64,000 nucleotides of DNA from Sphingopyxis sp. MSC1_008 (GTDB taxonomy: Bacteria; Pseudomonadota; Alphaproteobacteria; Sphingomonadales; Sphingomonadaceae), in the NCBI RefSeq assembly GCF_023197165.1, contig NZ_JALPRD010000002.1, forward strand, positions 248,001 to 312,000, given 5' to 3'. How positions within the stretch are numbered: the first letter of the stretch is position 1; every line of letters starts with the position of its first letter. Under the pieces are notes generated by a model. It did no database searches. It was not told where the DNA came from and saw nothing but the letters and a program-made list of their open reading frames with translations. A program made the translations under genes and the position numbers. Below are positions 1-10,953 of the stretch, piece after piece.

Positions 1-87
1 GCAACCAACTTCTGACCGATTGCCTCGATGATGGTCATCGACACGAACCGGCTTGTCGCATCGCCGCAAAATCCCTAATTCGCGCGC
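1..87. other. Upstream region of alaS
   Basis: These 87 bases precede alaS. I see no coding sequence, no tRNA and no clear Shine-Dalgarno motif next to the alaS ATG. The promoter is presumably here or just outside the window. Confidence 0.4.
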
Positions 88-2729
<2,642 letters not shown>

Positions 2730-2733
<4 letters not shown>

Positions 2734-3206
2734 AACCGACCAAGAAGACGCGGCGCATAGATCATGCCGAACGGCTGATCGCCGCGCCGCTGGTCGATGT
2801 CTTCGCGGCCTTTACGAGTGCGGCGAAGCTCGCGATATGGTTGCCACCCGAGGGGGCGACGGGGACGTTCGAGCATGTCGACCTGCGCGCGGGCGGCGGC
2901 TTTTTGATGCGGCTGACCTTTGACGACGCCGATGTCGAGACCAAGAGCGACGACGACAGCGATGTTGTGGAAGTCTATATTCCGACGCTCGACGACGGGC
3001 GGCTGGTGGTGTGGCAGGTCGAATTCGAGTCAGACGATCCGCGCTTTTCGGGGACGATGGAGATGCACTGGTATCTGTCACGGCAGGGCGGCGGCACGCT
3101 GGTCACGATCGACGCACATCATGTGCCGCCGGGGATTTCGGCGAAGGATCATGTCGAGGGGTTGAATAGCTCGCTCGCGAATTTGGCGCGGGTGGTGGAA
3201 GGGTGA
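2730..3206 (+). CDS. SRPBCC / AHSA1-like domain protein
   Basis: A 158-residue protein of the START/Bet v1 (AHSA1, activator of Hsp90 ATPase homologue 1-like) type. It opens with [18 protein letters not shown] and contains [19 protein letters not shown]-like and [10 protein letters not shown] stretches typical of that fold, and ends with a C-terminal helix ([18 protein letters not shown]). Members bind small hydrophobic ligands, but the ligand cannot be read from the sequence. There is no ATG in frame between the alaS stop and the conserved start of the domain, so the most economical start is TTG at 2730, which overlaps the alaS stop as TTGA. That suggests translational coupling to alaS. The start is less certain than the reading frame. 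Confidence 0.75.
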
Positions 3207-3207
3207 A

Positions 3208-3342
3208 AAGTCCTTCCCCTTTAGGGGAGGGGTTGGGGTGGGGGCCTGCGCGATTGCGCAAGGCCGCTGGCCCCCATCCGCTGCGACTAGGGAGCAAGCT
3301 CCCAAGTCTCGCTGCCCTCCCCTGAAGGGGAGGGTTTTTATG
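3208..3342. repeat. Composite palindromic repeat, possible bidirectional terminator
   Basis: The spacer between two convergent genes is almost entirely palindromic. Outer blocks CCCCTTTAGGGGAGGGG and CCCTCCCCTGAAGGGGAGGG flank an inner pair (GGGTGGGGGCC / GGCCCCCATCC) and a perfect GGGAGC-AA-GCTCCC hairpin. The right end runs into GGGTTTTT. It resembles the repeat at 50935-51095 and half-copies elsewhere in the window. It probably folds in RNA and could end transcription from both sides. Confidence 0.7.
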
Positions 3343-3344
3343 AT

Positions 3345-3758
3345 TCAGCCCTCGACGCCCTTCGCTTTCCCCCACGCCCTTGCGGCGGTGTAGCCCAGAT
3401 AACCCGTGCCGAAGAGCGCGTAGAGCGACTCCGGAATGCCAGCGAGATAGGCGTTCATGCCGTTGGCGATGCCCTTGGCCATCTCGGGCCGCGCCGCTGC
3501 AATCAGGCCCATCGGGATCGCCCAGAGCAGCAGCGCGTACATGACGTAGAGGAAGCTCGGCCGCGCGCGGCTGGTCCACGGGTCGGCGCTGTTCGCTTCG
3601 GCGACGATCGCGGTCATCCGGGTGCGGATCGCCTCCATTTCCTGGCTGCCCTCCATCTTGAGCAGTTCGAGCTTGGCGCGGTCGCGCGCTTCGGGGTCGG
3701 GGATGATCTTGTCGATCAGCTTGGCGATGGGGCCGATCAGGCCTTCGATAATGCTCAT
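3345..3758 (-). CDS. Holin of gene-transfer-agent (3TM) type
   Basis: A 137-residue protein that opens MSIIEGLIGPIAKLIDKIIP, has an amphipathic acidic stretch (DPEARDRAKLELLKMEG), then hydrophobic segments at about 68-90 and 105-127 and a short basic tail. This arrangement matches the 'holin of 3TMs, for gene-transfer release' family (GTA_holin_3TM). A holin makes inner-membrane holes that let an endolysin reach the wall. It lies just downstream of a GH108 endolysin on the same strand. In Rhodobacter capsulatus the GTA endolysin and holin form such a pair away from the main structural cluster. No other phage gene is near, which fits a detached GTA lysis module better than a prophage. GTA function is inference. 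Confidence 0.8.
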   Translation of the reverse strand: MSIIEGLIGPIAKLIDKIIPDPEARDRAKLELLKMEGSQEMEAIRTRMTAIVAEANSADPWTSRARPSFLYVMYALLLWAIPMGLIAAARPEMAKGIANGMNAYLAGIPESLYALFGTGYLGYTAARAWGKAKGVEG

Positions 3759-3819
3759 GGCAATGCTCCTGCAGGTTCAAAGTTCAGGGAAGTTCAGCCC
3801 AATGGCGGGCCGTGAGGCA

Positions 3820-4389
3820 TCAGCCGTTGCCGATGCGATTGGCGAGCCAGCCGTAGAGGAAGGCTTCCTGGCTCGGGCGGCGTTCGGCGAGCGCGATGTA
3901 ACGCTCGCCCTGCAACGCTTCCATCGCGCGGAGGAGAACGGTTTCGCCGTCCCTGCCGCGCGCTTTCAGGAAACCGTCGAGCGCCGACAGCGTGCGCGGA
4001 CCGACCTCGCGATCGACCGCGATGTCGGGATAGTCGCGCGCGGTGCGATTGAGCGCGTTGAGCGCGCGCTGGAGGAAGCCCGCAGCGGTGCCGGTGCCCA
4101 TATTGACGCCGGTGTCGAAGAGTTCGGCGGCAATTCGGGATGCACGTAGCGCGACCTTGTCGAAGCCGGGGCGGAGCCAATAGAGGCGGCGATAGATCGA
4201 GGCGGCCTCGCCGCGCGGCAGATCGCGCATCGCGCCCGCATAGCCCTGCGCGCGCGCGACGGCTTCAGTGATTCCCCAGCAGGTCGGGCCACCGCGGTCG
4301 GCGGGATGGTTTACATATCGGCCTTCGCGGTCGATGACGGCATCGATCAGCGCGTCGGCGGCGCAGGTCGATGGATCGGGTCGTGGCAT
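3820..4389 (-). CDS. GH108-type peptidoglycan hydrolase (endolysin)
   Basis: A 189-residue protein with the GH108 catalytic signature near the N-terminus: DREGRYVNHPADRGGPTCWG, residues 20-39, with Glu22 as the expected catalytic acid. The C-terminal half (FDTGVNMGTGTAAGFLQRAL onwards, with DREVGPRTLSALDGFL) fits the peptidoglycan-binding domain that accompanies this family. It should cleave the glycan backbone of peptidoglycan. There is no signal peptide, so export would need the holin encoded 61 bp downstream. AGGAG lies 7 bases before the ATG. The upstream spacer carries a dyad and a motif shared with a regulator pair 8 kb away. Confidence 0.85.
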   Translation of the reverse strand: MPRPDPSTCAADALIDAVIDREGRYVNHPADRGGPTCWGITEAVARAQGYAGAMRDLPRGEAASIYRRLYWLRPGFDKVALRASRIAAELFDTGVNMGTGTAAGFLQRALNALNRTARDYPDIAVDREVGPRTLSALDGFLKARGRDGETVLLRAMEALQGERYIALAERRPSQEAFLYGWLANRIGNG

Positions 4390-4460
4390 GATTCGCTCCT
4401 ATGGTTTGTTGAACAGGTAAAACGAACCATATAGGAATATTGTAGGAAAGGGTTTTTGTC
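4390..4460. promoter_or_regulatory. Divergent control region of the lysis genes and quinone oxidoreductase
   Basis: An AT-rich spacer between two divergent genes. It holds an imperfect inverted repeat, CCTATGGTTTGTT (4398-4410) with AACGAACCATATAGG (4421-4435). TAGGAA occurs twice with an 11-bp period (4432-4448). On the minus strand the motif TTTCCTACAA (4440-4449) includes TACAAT, a good -10 candidate for the endolysin. TTTCCTACAA occurs again at 12725-12734, between the XRE and DUF6456 genes. Confidence 0.55.
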
Positions 4461-5438
4461 ATGCGGGCGTTGCAGGTACGCGAATTGCTGTCCGATCATG
4501 CGGGCGCGGCGCTTGCGGATTTGCCTTTACCCGTGCCCGGACCCGGCGAAGTTCGTGTGCGGGTGCGCGCGGCGGCGGTGAATTTCCCCGACCTGTTGAT
4601 GACCGGCGGCGGCTATCAGTTGAAGCCCGACCTGCCGTTCGTGTCCGGGCTGGAATTCGCGGGCGAGGTCGATGCGGTGGGCGAGGGCGTCGACGGCTGG
4701 GCGCCGGGCGACGCGGTGATAGGCGGCAACCGGTTCGGCGCGATGGCCGAATATAGTGTCGTTCCGGCGGCAAACCTGCGCCGGAAGCCCGAGCGGCTCA
4801 GCTGGGACGAGGCGGTCGCCTATCCGGTCGCTTATCTGACCGCCTATGTCGCGCTGGTCCGCTGCGCGCGGGTCGAGCCGGGTGAATGGGTGCTGGTGCA
4901 TGGTGCCGCGGGCGGGGTCGGGCTGGCGACGGTCGATCTGGCAAAGGCGCTGGGTGCGCGGGTGATTGCCGCGGCGAGCAGCGCCGAAAAGCGCGATGCG
5001 ATCTTGCGGCTCTACACGCCCGATGCCGTGATTTCCGCCGGGGCGGGTTTTCGCGAGGAGGTGAAGACGCTAACCGGCGGGAAGGGCGCCGATGCGATTT
5101 TCGATCCGGTCGGCGGCGATGTCTTCGACGAGTCGACGCGCTGTATCGCGTTCGGCGGCCGCCTGCTTGTCATCGGCTTTGCGTCGGGACGTATCCCCGA
5201 GGTGTCGGTGAACATGCCGCTGATCAAGGGCTTCTCGGTCGTCGGGGTGCGCGCGGGCGAATATGGGCGGCGCTTTCCCGAACGCGGCGCGGAGAATGTC
5301 GCCGCGATCGACGCGCTCGCGGCCGCAGGGAAAATCCGGCCGCACGTCCATGCGTCGCTCGACCTTGCCGACTGGCGCGAGGGCTTTGCGATGCTCGAAC
5401 GGCGCGAGGTGGTGGGCAAGGTCGTGCTGAAACCGTGA
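4461..5438 (+). CDS. NADPH:quinone oxidoreductase, zinc-free MDR family
   Basis: A 325-residue medium-chain reductase. It starts MRALQVRELLSDHAGAALADLP and has the GroES-like domain with NFPDLLMTGGGYQ, the cofactor site VHGAAGGVGLATVDLAKALG near residue 148, and the C-terminal DWREGFAMLERREVVGKVVL typical of quinone oxidoreductases. The structural zinc cysteines of alcohol dehydrogenases are absent, as expected for this branch. It should reduce quinones or enoyl substrates with NADPH; the physiological substrate is unknown. It is transcribed away from the GTA-type lysis genes and shares their control region. Confidence 0.88.
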   Translation: MRALQVRELLSDHAGAALADLPLPVPGPGEVRVRVRAAAVNFPDLLMTGGGYQLKPDLPFVSGLEFAGEVDAVGEGVDGWAPGDAVIGGNRFGAMAEYSVVPAANLRRKPERLSWDEAVAYPVAYLTAYVALVRCARVEPGEWVLVHGAAGGVGLATVDLAKALGARVIAAASSAEKRDAILRLYTPDAVISAGAGFREEVKTLTGGKGADAIFDPVGGDVFDESTRCIAFGGRLLVIGFASGRIPEVSVNMPLIKGFSVVGVRAGEYGRRFPERGAENVAAIDALAAAGKIRPHVHASLDLADWREGFAMLERREVVGKVVLKP

Positions 5439-5535
5439 CGAGCCGAAGCCGCCGCCATGGTTTTGCGACACGCAAGCTGGCATGTCCGCGGCGGGGCGTC
5501 CCGGCGCTATTGCCGATATGACCAAAGGACATGGA

Positions 5536-5862
5536 ATGAAGAAATTGACGATGATCGCCGCTTCGATCGGCGTGGCTGTTCCAGGCATCGGCGCCGCGCA
5601 GCCGCCGCAGGATGGCGGCCGCATGTTCGCGATGATCGACGCCAATAGCGACGGCAAGCTGGACAAGGCGGAGATCACCAAGATGGCCGAAATGCGTGCG
5701 CAGCAGCAGGGCGATCCGGCGATGGCCTCGCCCGAAAAGGTCGATGCCTTTATCAAGTTTCTCGATGCGAACGGCGACGGCGTGGTCGACAAGGCAGAGC
5801 TAGCCGCCAAGCAAAAAGCGCGGGCAGAGCCGCCGCCGCCGGCGGAGGAGGGCCAGCCTTAA
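5536..5862 (+). CDS. Secreted EF-hand calcium-binding protein
   Basis: A 108-residue protein with a cleavable signal peptide (MKKLTMIAASIGVAVPGIGA, cut near AQ at about 20-22) and two canonical EF-hand loops: DANSDGKLDKAE at 35-46 and DANGDGVVDKAE at 77-88. The tail is proline- and glutamate-rich. It probably binds calcium in the periplasm. The ATG at 5536 is chosen because it gives a clean signal peptide and has AAAGGA a few bases upstream; the longer frame starting at 5482 would bury the signal sequence. It is convergent with the exporter gene that ends at 5859, overlapping by 4 bases. Confidence 0.85.
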   Translation: MKKLTMIAASIGVAVPGIGAAQPPQDGGRMFAMIDANSDGKLDKAEITKMAEMRAQQQGDPAMASPEKVDAFIKFLDANGDGVVDKAELAAKQKARAEPPPPAEEGQP

Positions 5863-6632
5863 AAAAGGCTCCACAGCGGGTTGGCGGGGTCGGCGAGCAG
5901 CTTGGCGGTCAGGGCAAAGGACATGACCACGAGCAGCGGCCGCACCCCGCGCCCGCCGAAACGGATCGCGAGCCGCGCGCCGAGCTGATTGCCCGCGACA
6001 TTGGCGGCGGCCATCGACAGGCCCAGCAGCCAGAGGACATGGCCGCCGATGATCATTGCGAGCAGGCCGGCGACATTGGTCGCGAGGTTGAGAAACTTCG
6101 TATTGCCGATCGCGCGGACGAACCCGAGTCCGCCGAGCGCGACGAGCGTCAGCGTCAGGAACGAGCCCGTGCCCGGGCCGAAAAAACCGTCGTAGAAGCC
6201 GAGCGCCGTAGCGATGAGGGTGAGCCCGAGCGGGCCGACGCGCGCATGGCGATCGACGCTGCTCATCGCCGGGGCGAGCAGGAAGTAAAAGCCCATCGCG
6301 ATCAAGAGCAGCGGAACCAGCGCGGCGAGGAAGTCCGAGCGGACATGCTGGACCGCGGTCGCCCCGAGCATCGAACCGGCAAAGGCACCGGCGGCGGGCC
6401 ATGCGAAACGGTGAAGATCGACGTGGCCCGCGCGCCAGAAGGTCAGGAAGGCTGACGAGGTGCCGATCGTGCTTTGCAGCTTGTTCGTTGCGAGCGCCGC
6501 GACGGGCGGAACGCCGGCCGCCATCAGCGCGGGAATGGTCAGGAGACCCCCGCCGCCCGCCATCGCGTCGACCGTCCCGGCGACAAAGGCGACGCCGATC
6601 AGGAAGGCGAAGATTTCGGGCGCGAATTCCAT
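5859..6632 (-). CDS. TauE/SafE (TSUP) family membrane transporter
   Basis: A 257-residue integral membrane protein with about eight hydrophobic segments. It carries the family's first-half motif (GTVDAMAGGGGLLTIPALMAAG, then ALATNKLQSTIGT) and the second-half repeat (ALGFYDGFFGPGTGSFL, then IGNTKFLNLATN). The family exports sulfite, sulfonates or related organic anions; the substrate here cannot be told. The ATG at 6632 gives the standard MEFAPEIFAFLIGVAFVAG start. It follows a second, divergent member of the same family by 63 bp, probably in one transcript. Confidence 0.87.
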   Translation of the reverse strand: MEFAPEIFAFLIGVAFVAGTVDAMAGGGGLLTIPALMAAGVPPVAALATNKLQSTIGTSSAFLTFWRAGHVDLHRFAWPAAGAFAGSMLGATAVQHVRSDFLAALVPLLLIAMGFYFLLAPAMSSVDRHARVGPLGLTLIATALGFYDGFFGPGTGSFLTLTLVALGGLGFVRAIGNTKFLNLATNVAGLLAMIIGGHVLWLLGLSMAAANVAGNQLGARLAIRFGGRGVRPLLVVMSFALTAKLLADPANPLWSLF

Positions 6633-6695
6633 ACGGGCGCTCCTAGGTGCGATCGCCCGGCTTGGCCAGCATCGCGGTGCGATGCATAGCAATGC

Positions 6696-7439
6696 TTATG
6701 CTAAGGCGATCTGGACCGCCTGGAACAGGAAGGTCGCGCCGATGATCGTGACGATCCAGCGGCGGCTGGCGCGGAAATGCGCGTCGCTGATACGGTCGAG
6801 AATAGCGCCGCCGACCATGATCCCCGCCATCGACGCGAACACCGCGATCGCGGTGACCGACAGCGGGATGATCTCGCGCGCCGAGGCGCTGAGGAGCAAG
6901 GCACCATAAACCAGGATTTTGGACGCATGGCCGATCGCCTGCATCACCGCCTTGGTAGCGACGACCTGGTGCCGGTTCAGTTTCGTATGAATGAAGAGCA
7001 GGTCGGTGACGGGGCCGGATACGCCCGAGACGAGCGCGAGGCCGGTCGAGACGAAGCCGCCGCCGAGCGCGTGCCAGCGGTTGCCGGCATCAAGCGCCAG
7101 CCAGCGTTCGGGCAGCCAGACGAGAATCGGCATCAGGCCAAGCCCGAGGAAGACGTAGAATTTGGTCGGGGTGAAGATCACCAGCGAGAAAAAGCCGATC
7201 GACGCCGCGGCGCCGATCCCGAACCAGAGGAGCACCGGCCAGGCGACATGCGCGCGGTGCAGCACGACGCGCCATGCGTTCGATGCGAACTGGATCACGC
7301 CGTGGAGCGCGAGCGCCGTGGTCACCGGCAGAATCCACGCGAGCACGCCCATGAAGACGAGCCCGCCCGCCATGCCGAAAATGCCCGAAAGGATGGAGGT
7401 CAGGAATGCGGCGGCAACGATCAAAATGCCCGCCTGCAT
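6696..7439 (-). CDS. TauE/SafE (TSUP) family membrane transporter, second paralogue
   Basis: A 247-residue membrane protein: MQAGILIVAAAFLTSILSG, then FGMAGGLVFMGVLAWILPV, and in the second half FVSTGLALVSGVSGPVTDLL and ATKAVMQAIGHASKI. These are the weaker second-subfamily TSUP motifs, so it is a distant paralogue of its downstream neighbour and not a recent duplicate. Role as an anion exporter is by family only. A tRNA-Pro gene lies about 120 bp upstream on the same strand. Confidence 0.83.
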   Translation of the reverse strand: MQAGILIVAAAFLTSILSGIFGMAGGLVFMGVLAWILPVTTALALHGVIQFASNAWRVVLHRAHVAWPVLLWFGIGAAASIGFFSLVIFTPTKFYVFLGLGLMPILVWLPERWLALDAGNRWHALGGGFVSTGLALVSGVSGPVTDLLFIHTKLNRHQVVATKAVMQAIGHASKILVYGALLLSASAREIIPLSVTAIAVFASMAGIMVGGAILDRISDAHFRASRRWIVTIIGATFLFQAVQIALA

Positions 7440-7558
7440 ATCCTTGGCTTTCCGGTCGTGCGCTGCCCGCGCGTTGATGGGGTGGGCGACGCCGTGCGTC
7501 GCGCCGGGCCCCGATGGCGCACGAGCCTGTCAGCACGCTGTCAGATTGTCAGTTAAAT

Positions 7559-7635
7559 TGGTCGGGACGAGAGGATTCGAACCTCCGACCCCCACACCCC
7601 CAGTGTGATGCGCTACCAGGCTGCGCTACGTCCCG
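7559..7635 (-). tRNA. tRNA-Pro (anticodon GGG)
   Basis: Read on the minus strand, a 77-base cloverleaf runs from CGGGACG to CGTCCCG-A-CCA, with the acceptor fully paired and CCA encoded. The anticodon arm is TCACA / TGTGG with loop CTGGGGG, giving anticodon GGG. The T arm carries GGTTCGAATCC. Confidence 0.96.
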
Positions 7636-7894
7636 ACCGGCCCCCTTAAGGGCAGGCGAGGCCCCTAGCGCGGGTTGACGGGGGATGCAAGCGGGGATGG
7701 CGGGTTATTGTCCCGATTGACGGAGCGCGGTTGATATGGGCGGCATCATTCCCATTTCGGCGGCGCTTGCCGTGGGGGAGGGGCGCAGCGACCGGTTGCG
7801 CGTGGCTTCCCTGCGTGATAGGCGCCGCGCCATATTTGCGTGCCGGTTCCGCAAGGGGAATTGGCGCTGCTTACGAACGGAAAGTTTTTCACTC

Positions 7895-8224
7895 ATGTCG
7901 ACGCAATTGCTTCTGACCCAGGCGGCCGGATCGGGCGGCGGGGCTGCCGGTTTCCTGATGTTGGTTCCCTATTTGCTGATCTTTGCGGTGTTCTGGTTCT
8001 TCCTGATCCGCCCGCAACAGGTCCGCGCCAAGGAACATCGCAACAAGGTCGCGGCGGTCAAGCCGCGCGACCAGGTCGTGACCGGCGGCGGCATCGTCGG
8101 CAAGATCACGCGCGTCGACGATGATTTCGTCGATGTCGAAATCGCACAGGGGGTGAAGATCAAGGTCGTGAAGTCGACCCTCGCCGACGTTCTCCAGCCC
8201 GGTGGCAAGCCCGCCAACGACTGA
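7895..8224 (+). CDS. yajC: Preprotein translocase subunit YajC
   Basis: A 109-residue protein with one transmembrane helix (about 20-41, FLMLVPYLLIFAVFWFFLIRP), the diagnostic RPQQVRAKEHR just after it, and a soluble domain with QVVTGGGIVGKITRV. YajC associates with SecD and SecF in the accessory Sec complex. The ATG at 7895 is chosen because it matches the family length; the earlier in-frame start would add an unrelated basic extension. It is followed by secD (55 bp) and secF, the usual order. Confidence 0.95.
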   Translation: MSTQLLLTQAAGSGGGAAGFLMLVPYLLIFAVFWFFLIRPQQVRAKEHRNKVAAVKPRDQVVTGGGIVGKITRVDDDFVDVEIAQGVKIKVVKSTLADVLQPGGKPAND

Positions 8225-8279
8225 CGCGGCGGCGCCCGCGTTCGCCGCGGTCCCGCTCTTGCTATCGGATTTCTAGACC

Positions 8280-9893
8280 ATGCTCGATTTCCCGCGCTGG
8301 AAGACCATCGGCATCAGCATCATCCTGCTGCTCGGTATTCTCTTTTCCATCCCCAGCTTCCTGCCTGAAAAAACGAGGGACAGCCTGCCGTCGTTCCTGC
8401 AGGCGAAGGTTAACCTGGGCCTCGACCTTGCCGGTGGCAGCCACTTGCTGCTCGAAGCCGACATCGCCGACCTGCGCAAGACGCAACTCGCGAATATGGA
8501 AAAGACCGTGCGCGCCGCGATGCGGGGCGAAAGCGGCCCCGACGACGATATCGCGATCGGCGAGCTGTCGACCACGGGCGGCAAGATCAGCTTCCTCGTC
8601 CGCGATCTCGCGAAGCTCGACCAAGCGCGCGAGCGGTTGTTCAGCGAGACGCGCGGTGCGCAGATGACGGGCCAGCGCGACTGGAATATCACCGTCGTTG
8701 ATTCGACACGGATCGTGATGACTCCGACGGGAGCCGGGCAGGCACAGGCCGTCGCGAACGCGATGGATACGGCGCGTGACATCATCGACAAGCGCGTCAA
8801 CGCGCTGGGCACGCGCGAGCCGACGATCATCCGCGAAGGCGACGACCGCGTCGTCGTGCAGGTCCCCGGCCTGCAGGATCCGGCGGCGCTGAAGGAACTG
8901 ATCGGCAAGACCGCGCGGCTTGAATTCCGCATGGTCGACGCGAACGCTGATCCCGCCGAAGCGGCCGCGGGCCGCGTTCCCGTCGGCAGTGAGATCGTCC
9001 CCTATGCCGAAGGCGAGGGCAGTGGCGCCGCTTTCGAAGTGCTGCGCCGCCAGGTGATGATCAGCGGCGAGCAGCTGATCGACGCCAAGCAAAGCTATGA
9101 TCCGCAGAACAACCAGCCCGTCGTTTCGATCCGCTTTGATTCGGGCGGGTCGAGCACCTTTGCCAAGGTGACCGCGCAGAGCGTCGGCAAGCGGTTCGCG
9201 ATGGTGCTCGACGGCAAGGTGCTGTCGGCGCCGTCGATCAACGAGCCGATCCTGGGCGGCAGCGCGCAGATTTCGGGCAGTTTCAGCGTCGCGAGCGCCA
9301 ACGCGCTGGCGATTTCGTTGCGCTCGGGTGCGCTGCCGGTGAAGATGACCGTTGTCGAAGAACGTACGGTGACCCCCGAACTCGGCGCCGACTCGATACG
9401 CAAGGGCGCGATCGCGGGCATCATCGCAACCGTGTCGGTGCTGGTGCTGATGATCGTCGTTTATGGCCGCTTCGGCGTGTATGCGTGCGTCGCGCTGATC
9501 TTTAACGTCTTCCTGATCATCGCGATCATGGCGGCGTTCAATGCCACGCTGACGCTGCCTGGCATCGCGGGCTTCGTGCTCACCATCGGTGCCGCGGTCG
9601 ATGCCAACGTGCTGATCAACGAGCGAATACGCGAGGAATTGAAACGCGGGCGAAAGATCTTCCAGGCCGTCGAGCTCGGCTATTCCGAAGCGAGCCGCGC
9701 GATTTTCGACGCGAACGTCACCAACGTCATCGCGGCGTCGCTGATGTTCTGGTTCGGCTCGGGCCCGATCAAGGGCTTTGCCGTGGTGCTGACCATCGGC
9801 ATCGTCACCAGCGTCTTCACCGCCGTGACCGTCACGCGCATGTTCGTCGCCCATTGGCTGCGGACCAAGCGCCCGACGGCGATCCATATTTAA
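8280..9893 (+). CDS. secD: Protein translocase subunit SecD
   Basis: A 537-residue RND-type membrane protein. It starts MLDFPRWKTIGISIILLLGI (first helix), has a large periplasmic domain with the LGLDLAGGSHLLLE signature near residue 47, the conserved RVNALGTREPTI region, and a cluster of helices in the last ~180 residues including AGFVLTIGAAVDANVLINER. With SecF it uses the proton motive force to pull preproteins through SecYEG. secF follows after 15 bp with a strong AGGAGGG ribosome site. Confidence 0.97.
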   Translation: MLDFPRWKTIGISIILLLGILFSIPSFLPEKTRDSLPSFLQAKVNLGLDLAGGSHLLLEADIADLRKTQLANMEKTVRAAMRGESGPDDDIAIGELSTTGGKISFLVRDLAKLDQARERLFSETRGAQMTGQRDWNITVVDSTRIVMTPTGAGQAQAVANAMDTARDIIDKRVNALGTREPTIIREGDDRVVVQVPGLQDPAALKELIGKTARLEFRMVDANADPAEAAAGRVPVGSEIVPYAEGEGSGAAFEVLRRQVMISGEQLIDAKQSYDPQNNQPVVSIRFDSGGSSTFAKVTAQSVGKRFAMVLDGKVLSAPSINEPILGGSAQISGSFSVASANALAISLRSGALPVKMTVVEERTVTPELGADSIRKGAIAGIIATVSVLVLMIVVYGRFGVYACVALIFNVFLIIAIMAAFNATLTLPGIAGFVLTIGAAVDANVLINERIREELKRGRKIFQAVELGYSEASRAIFDANVTNVIAASLMFWFGSGPIKGFAVVLTIGIVTSVFTAVTVTRMFVAHWLRTKRPTAIHI

Positions 9894-9908
9894 AGGAGGG
9901 AGCGAATC

Positions 9909-10889
9909 ATGCGCTTGCTGAAACTCGTCCCCGACGACACGAACATCGACTTCCTGCGGTGGCGCAAGGTCGCGTCCGCGATGAGCATCATCCTGGTCAT
10001 CATCTCGATCGCGCTCGTCGCGGTGAAGGGGCTGAACCTGGGCATCGACTTTGTCGGCGGTCAGTCGGTCCGCGTCGAATTCACCCAGACGATGCCGCCG
10101 ATCGACGAAATCCGAGAAAAGGTCGGCGATATCGGCCTTGGCGAAGCGACGATCCAGCAGTTCGGATCGGACAAGGCCGTGTCGATCCGCACCGCGCTGC
10201 CCGATGGCGACAAGGCCGCCGCCGAACGTGCGGGGCAACAGCTGGTTGCGGGCATTCAGAAGGCTTTCCCGACCGCGAAGGCCGGTTCGGTCGAAACCGT
10301 GTCGGGCAAGGTGTCCGAAGAATTGCTGCGCACGGGTGCGATCAGCCTCGCGCTCGCGATGCTCGGCATTTCGCTCTACATCTGGATCCGCTTCGAATGG
10401 CAGTTCGGGGTCGGTGCGCTCGGCCGCCTGTTCCACGAGGTCGCGCTGACCTTTGGCTTCTTCGCGGTGACGCAGATCCAGTTCGACCTCAACAGCGTCG
10501 CGGCGTTGCTGACGATCGTCGGTTATTCACTGAACGACACGATCGTCGTCTATGACCGTATTCGCGAAAATCTCAAAAAATACCGCAAGATGGACATCGT
10601 TCCGCTGCTAAACCTCAGCATCAACGAGACGCTGTCGCGCACGGTGATGACGAGCGTCGCGATGCTGCTCGCGCTCGGCATGCTGCTGCTTTTCGGCCCC
10701 GACGTGATCTTCGGCTTTACCGCCGCGATCCTGCTCGGCGTTTTCGTCGGTACCTATTCGTCGATCCTGATGTCGACGCCGATTCTCGTGTGGCTGAAGG
10801 TCGGCCCGCACAGCTTCGTTCCGCGCACGACGGCGGGGATGGACGGCGGCGAGCGCGTCGAGCGCAAGGATGACGGCGCGGTCGTCTGA
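9909..10889 (+). CDS. secF: Protein translocase subunit SecF
   Basis: A 326-residue partner of SecD. Recognisable parts are LNLGIDFVGGQSVRVEF near residue 40, the conserved VGYSLNDTIVVYDRIRENL in the membrane domain, and LNLSINETLSRTVMTS. AAAGGAGGGAG lies just before the ATG, and the gene follows secD closely, so the two are co-translated. It is the last gene of yajC-secD-secF; the gene beyond it is convergent. Confidence 0.97.
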   Translation: MRLLKLVPDDTNIDFLRWRKVASAMSIILVIISIALVAVKGLNLGIDFVGGQSVRVEFTQTMPPIDEIREKVGDIGLGEATIQQFGSDKAVSIRTALPDGDKAAAERAGQQLVAGIQKAFPTAKAGSVETVSGKVSEELLRTGAISLALAMLGISLYIWIRFEWQFGVGALGRLFHEVALTFGFFAVTQIQFDLNSVAALLTIVGYSLNDTIVVYDRIRENLKKYRKMDIVPLLNLSINETLSRTVMTSVAMLLALGMLLLFGPDVIFGFTAAILLGVFVGTYSSILMSTPILVWLKVGPHSFVPRTTAGMDGGERVERKDDGAVV

Positions 10890-10904
10890 GGCCCGAAGCT
10901 TTGT

Positions 10905-10943
10905 AAAAAAATCGGCGCCGGCCTGCTCTGAGAGCGGGCCGGC
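10905..10943 (-). terminator. Rho-independent terminator of the glycosyltransferase gene
   Basis: On the minus strand a hairpin with arms GCCGGCC and GGCCGGC (10917-10943) is followed by GCCGA and seven Ts. It sits just past the stop of the minus-strand glycosyltransferase. On the plus strand no T-run follows, so it is less likely to stop secF transcripts. Confidence 0.8.
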
Positions 10944-10953
10944 GTTGCCGTGT

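Noticed and set aside
4411..4427. Alphaproteobacterial LexA box before the lysis genes (GAAC-N7-GAAC)
   Set aside because: The two GAAC are 9 bases apart, not 7, so the spacing does not match the known site.
8262..10436. A 724-codon open frame on the minus strand opposite secD and secF
   Set aside because: It is the mirror of a GC-rich coding strand. The secD/secF frames on the plus strand carry all the family motifs, and the antisense frame is low-complexity Arg/Asp/His sequence with no recognisable domain.
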